From Hepsetus odoe (lineage: Eukaryota > Chordata > Actinopteri > Characiformes > Hepsetidae), in assembly GCA_017165825.1 (NCBI GenBank), contig CM029379.1:17649028-17713027 (forward strand): 64,000 nucleotides of DNA. Direction: 5' to 3'. The notes below the pieces were generated by a model. The model was not told the DNA's origin, searched no databases, and was given only the letters and a program-made list of their open reading frames with translations. Each line of letters begins with the position of its first letter. The stretch's first letter is position 1. Made by a program: the position numbers and the translations under genes. Below, piece by piece: positions 59,713 through 64,000 of this stretch.

Positions 59713-59986
59713 GTCTGTATCGGGTGGGATTCGTTTTGGGTACGGTAGAGGGCGCTCTGTACTGACTGAGCACACCGATGTGCAGATGTGCTTCATTGGG
59801 GCTGCTATTTAAGCCCAGATGAGTCAGAACAGTGCATGGCTCATTCACTAGGCGAAGCCTTAAATTAATGGGGTTATTCTAGTTCCTTGTACCTTGTTTT
59901 GTTTGCTATGCATAATCAAGTTGAGTTCCAGATCCCTGGCTCAGTCTACATGTCCTTCCCGCACCACACCCCTGTTACAGCAACAG
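59713..59986 (+). mobile_element. Solo LTR of the E2 type
   Basis: A single LTR, from TGTATCGGGTGG to CCCTGTTACA, in the same flanks (GCAACAGGCATAAGG on the right) as E2 in block A. No interior is present. Confidence 0.75.
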
Positions 59987-60058
59987 GCATAAGGTGGTGG
60001 TTCTACACTTTTTAAAAATTAATCAATCTATCTATCTATCTATCTGTCTATCTGTCTA

Positions 60059-60089
<31 letters not shown>

Positions 60090-60117
60090 GTCTAACTAAC
60101 TTACTTTTCTTCTGAGC

Positions 60118-60420
60118 AGAAAACATGGAGTGAGGCCTGGCAGGACTCCAGAGAGAGGAGCAGGTCTGGCAATCCTAATAGAGGGTCTGGAGAGAGCAGA
60201 AGAACAGAACTCTGATAGAAATGTTTTCTCTAATCAGTACTTCTTCACAGACCAATGCAGGCAAATTTTTTATTTATCAACATTTTGATATCAGCATAAT
60301 TGCAAGCCCTGTTCCATCAAAGAATCTCTAGTCATTGGCATGTACACTTAAACTCTTATATGTTAAAATGCCTTATATGTTAAAATAAAAGACATGGAAT
60401 GATTTGCCCTCCATTAGTTT
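60118..60420 (+). pseudogene. Lectin gene remnant in block B
   Basis: The counterpart of 38950-39355. The first lectin exon survives as KTWSEAWQDS with following stops (60119-60160). At 60388-60410 only the ACATGGAATGATTTGCC (TWNDLP) part of the last exon remains. Confidence 0.6.
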
Positions 60421-60430
60421 GGGCCAGTGA

Positions 60431-61590
60431 TAAATTTTATGTGTGATTTAACACAATCGAATCAGACATCTAATGGGCATTACTTTTTATTGTACTAAAA
60501 GTTTTGAAAGTTTAAAATAGCTGCTTTTAAGTAAAAAAACAAAGAAAAGTTAACATTACCTGTGCTTTAAAGAAATAATGTTCCATTTTAATTTGACATA
60601 TTACCAGTAATGCTGGATTAACAAACAAGATGTGAAAATATATATGTGCAATTAATCAAGTGTATCTTTATACATATATAAATATTAAAACATGAAGAGC
60701 TTGCTTAGCTGTATCTGCTTCGATTCCATTGCTAAAAAAGAATCATAATGGATTATATCCTGTTTATATTTAAATACAACTGTAATCAGTAAGAATTTAC
60801 AGGCCCTGCTGTTCTCTTATTCTGCCATCTGCTGTTCACAAGGCAGTGGAGCAAAAGTAAACATTTTCTTTACAAGCGGAAGTACAGATACTGTAAAATA
60901 CTAAAGAAGAAACTCTAAAAAGTAGAGTGTAAAAGTAAATAAGTTATTTTTTGGAGGTGAAACGAACCTCACACTTTCACACAATTTCAAGATCAAAACT
61001 TAATTTATTATTCATAAATAATTATTAAATACTAATAATTTATTATTTTAAGACTTTAAATTAATTTGATCTCCATTAAAAATGAATAATGTAAATAATA
61101 AACATTTATTCCACTGATTCACTTTCATCTGTGTATCTATTCATCCTGTCATTGTTACATGCAAACCTTTCCTCCACCGTTGAATCTCAATTTCTTCTAT
61201 GATAGGTCTTGTTACTTCAATTGTATGTTTACATCCAGTTATGTCTGTCCTGTTTGATATGCATTTTATTTTTATTGTGCTGTTGTTCACGTAGACTAGA
61301 ATTCTTGATTCTCAGTCTTGATGCAATAATTTGTAATAATAATTATTTCAACCACATTAAAGTTAAAGGAGGAGGCCTGTTCAGTCTTTAGAAAAACACC
61401 TGAAAGCTGGGAACAAAGTGCTAGACCTGAATTTTCAAGCAGATAATATTGTATTTCATAATGTTCGGTTACAAAGATGTTTTTTGTTTAATGCTTATGG
61501 TTTTATAATCCTTTACTGCAGATTTGATGTAATACATACGACTTGGTAGATGTATTTTCTGTATATATAGAAATTTAAAACAGTATTTCT
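60431..61590. other. AT-rich interval, no gene
   Basis: No exon, repeat family or long frame is recognised. It separates block B from the duplicated TM-exon units. Confidence 0.5.
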
Positions 61591-61752
61591 AGCAACCCAT
61601 CAGCTTTAATTTTCCAATTAAGGGAAGCTGAAGTGAGAAAGAGGTAGTAACTAGAGTTATAGTGTATTTTGATTATGGTGGAAATTCACAGACATCCATG
61701 GGAAAAAACTAATATAAGTAGTTTAACTATGTTGCTCTTGTAACTCTTCCAG

Positions 61753-61883
61753 GTTCTAAGTGCAGGACGGTCTGCTCTGGCAACAGAGCTGCAGTGTGTC
61801 TAGGGCTGCTGTGTGTTCTCCTGCTAGTTATTATTGTGGTCCTGAGTGTAAAACATAATGCAGAGAGAGCAGTTCCAGAATAG
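61753..61883 (+). pseudogene. Orphan TM exon of a lectin gene
   Basis: After CTCTTCCAG the frame reads CSGNRAAVCLGLLCVLLLVI and VVLSVKHNAERA, then stops at TAG 61881 because two bases are missing compared with the exon at 21420. The upstream 150 bases match those before 63463. No stalk or lectin exon follows. Confidence 0.65.
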
Positions 61884-61959
61884 ACATGCCAAAGTAATTA
61901 AGGAAAAAGTCCAATTGATAGACATCCACCAAGAGACTGTATCGAGAAGCTGATTGCAA

Positions 61960-62281
61960 CAAGTCAGCATTCTTTACAGTACTTTCAGATGTTGTGAATT
62001 TCTGCCCATAACATCCCTCTTCTCTGTTGTGTTCTCTGTTCTCTGTGGACATTGCCCAGGATGAACTGCAACTTGTCCCTTAACAGTCTCATTTGGTGAC
62101 TATTTGTAGTTATTGCCTGACATTTAAGTTCATCTAATTCCTGTCACATTCCAGCTTGTCTGATTCATTTTGAGAAAGGAAGAGTAAAATTTAGCTGCGG
62201 TGTCACCTCTGATCTTTTCTTCAGTGATATGTAAATGGAAAATCTCTTAAGTTGTATTTCGTTTAGTGGAATCTGGCCTCA
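61960..62281. other. Unassigned interval
   Basis: No gene or family repeat recognised between the orphan TM exon and the SINE. Confidence 0.4.
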
Positions 62282-62527
62282 GGGGCAGTGGTGGCCTAGT
62301 GGTTAGGGTGTTGGTCACATGATCGGAGTATCAGGGGTTCAAACCCCTTCCGAATAGGTTGCCCTGAGGTACCCTTGAGCAAGGCGCCGTCCCTGTCACC
62401 CTCCTCCCTGCGATGGGCTGGCGACCTGTCCAGGGTGTGTCCCCCGTCCTTCGCCCTGTGTGCGCTGGGTCGGACTCCAGCACTCCCCCGCAACCCAGTT
62501 TGGGACAAGCGGCAGAAAATGGATGGA
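62282..62527 (+). repeat. SINE with CAGGGTG-type tail
   Basis: Full copy: GGGGCAGTGGTGGCCTAGTG, GGGTTCAAACCCCTTCC, GATGGGCTGGCGACCTGTCC, GGGACAAGCGGCAGA and a short GGAT tail. Confidence 0.88.
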
Positions 62528-62955
62528 ATCTACATTTTTGACAAAGTTTTTGTTTTTAAAAAAAAACTGTTCTGTTTAATTGAAATATTTTCTCCTATTT
62601 TCACTATTCTTTTCACAACTGTTTTCATTGCAAATGGATTTCTTTGCCATTGTCAATTCATTTTATATTGTTGTTTTTGGTTGTTTTTTTTATGTCATGG
62701 CAGTGAATTCTTATGTTACTCTGTGACATTTATCAATATTTTTATTTCTTTTTTTTCAAACATCCGCTTGCAACTAAAGTGGACATGAAACTAATTCCCA
62801 GAATGAATTTGTTTAAATATGTTGTTTCTTAGAGTGCAAACTCTGTTTTGTGCCCACCTCTTTACTTAAGGCAATGGAAGAACCTCAGCATCACATGACA
62901 AAATTTTACTTATTGGCAAGTAGCAGTTTCCTGTCTGCATCTCGTATTGGTCGCC

Positions 62956-63758
62956 ATGGCTGGTGCTGGGAAAGATGAATATTCTGAAGACATCTACGAA
63001 AAAACTGAGGACAATAAGAAGAGGGCCAAGGAGAGGGATAACTGTGTGTACCACAACACCGCAGCACAGACACCAGGTATTTATCCAACGACTTGCAATC
63101 ACTCTTATAATGAAAAATGATGGTAGTGTTCTTGTGGACATCAGCTCATTTGAACTGAGGATGTCAAACAATATGTTTTATTAATAGATGTTCTCCTAGT
63201 GTTTGCATGGGTTTTCTCCCACAGTGTGCCACAGTGTGTGTAGTGAATTAATCTGTTATTTGCCATAAGAGTAACACTTCAGAAAGCTAAAACAGAAACT
63301 CTAACGGCCCATCAGCTTTCATTTTCCAGTTTAGGGAAGTTGAAGGGAGAAAGTGTTAGTACCTACAGTTGTAGTCTATTTTGTTTCTGATGCATGAAAA
63401 TTCCCAAAAATGCCTTGGAAAAAAACAGTAGTTAAACCATGTTGCTCTTGTAACTCTTCCAGTTTCAAAATGGAGGACGGTCTGCTCTGGCAACAGAGCT
63501 GCAGTGTGTCTGGGGCTGCTGTGTGTTCTCCTGCTAGTTATTATTGTGGTCCTGAGTGTAAAACATAATGCAGAGAGTAATGCACAGTAATTAAGGAAAA
63601 AGTCAGATTACAAAATAACTTTGACAACCTGACAGTGGAGAGAAAGCAGCTACTAAAAACTTACAACATCGTGAATGAAGAGAGAGACAAGTTAAAGACT
63701 AGCAATGAAGTTCTGACCGTGGAGAGGGATGCACTTCAGAGAAAGCTTTCAGTACTGG
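62956..63758 (+). CDS. C-type lectin receptor, 5' part, with frameshift (lectin gene 5, runs off window)
   Basis: Exon 1 (62956-63076) starts at an ATG in CGCCATGG context and encodes MAGAGKDEYSEDIYEKTEDN, with tyrosines in EYSED, DIYEK and CVYHN (the last a YxN site), ending in phase 1. Exon 2 (63463-63758) gives a TM helix (CLGLLCVLLLVIIVVLSV), but the frame ends at TAA 63588-63590. Shifting by one base reopens a stalk frame that continues to the donor (RKQLLKTYNIVNEERDK, VERDALQRKLSVL). A one-base loss near 63580 explains it. The gene is therefore a young pseudogene, or the indel is an assembly error. The lectin exons would lie beyond 64000. Confidence 0.6.
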
Positions 63759-64000
63759 GTAAGGACAAGCAATTAATCTTTTATTCACTTAAGCCACATT
63801 GTTAAATATGTCTGAAAAGCACTGCATTAATTGAACATTAATTTAATTAACATTGAATATTGGTTTTATTAAACCCTCATCCATTTTGCTTCATAATGAC
63901 CCATTAGGGGGAGTCCCATTAGTAAGAGTTCCAGACATCACTATATAAGCCTGGATATATAAACTGGAATTGGTCAGATAAGCTCTTGGAGGGATAAGAA
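63759..64000. other. Intron at the window edge
   Basis: Follows the GTAAGG donor of the stalk exon. No further exon is seen before the end. Confidence 0.5.

Larger units (their letters stand above)
53843..60430. repeat. Segmental duplication block B (paralogue of 28766-39355)
   Basis: It begins with TTTTACAATGATAAAAGCAATTG directly on the cut LTR of E4 and stays colinear with block A up to about 60420, including all six exons of lectin gene 4. It lacks the E1 element, two SINEs, much of the LINE piece and the E2 interior. It has its own LINE 3' tail at 59085-59497. Confidence 0.85.

Overview
The window is vertebrate, almost certainly teleost, genomic DNA. It has multi-exon genes with GT-AG introns, tRNA-derived SINEs whose box A/box B heads recur many times, Tc1-like and Tigger-like DNA transposon relics, LINE fragments, LTR elements and long microsatellites. 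The SINE/Tc1 mix and the lectin family fit an ostariophysan-type fish (characin or catfish-like), but I cannot fix the order from sequence alone.

Region 1 (1-7500, minus strand) holds patl1, the mRNA-decapping scaffold gene. Fifteen coding exons can be joined with every phase consistent (686 codons). Only the last C-terminal exon(s) lie off the left edge. Its CpG-rich 5' end is near 7360-7500.

Region 2 (8500-64000, plus strand) is a cluster of type II transmembrane C-type lectin-like receptor genes (CD209/ILLR-like immune receptors). Three have every exon intact: 8514-12048, 31011-33001 and 55435-57281. One has good TM, stalk and lectin exons but no recognised first exon (21420-23681). One starts at 62956, runs off the right edge and carries a stalk frameshift. 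Several are decayed: 13355-15756, 38950-39355, 40640-41510, 60118-60420 and 61753-61883. The shared plan is a short cytoplasmic exon with tyrosines, a TM exon, a coiled stalk, then three lectin-domain exons with constant phases (1-1-(1)-0-2). Promoter-like modules with a TATA-like box and ETS/PU.1-type sites recur upstream of live genes and also as orphans.

The cluster grew by duplication. A block at about 28766-39355 recurs as a direct paralogue at about 53843-60430, and a second pair links about 12700-17770 with 40806-42790. Because one copy often keeps the empty site, several insertions can be ordered relative to the duplication.

The most unusual content lies at 35366-38809 and 45301-53841. 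Here is a family of four related LTR-bounded elements with TGTAAC/TGACA-type termini, 5-bp target duplications where checked, and a 39-bp (13-codon) tandem repeat inside. Two of them (45301-49547 and 50308-about 53841, minus strand) carry long non-retroviral coding payloads instead of gag-pol. One payload starts with a calmodulin-binding IQ-motif array spaced like ASPM, fused in frame to the element's own repeat. This is the best candidate for an undescribed system in the window.
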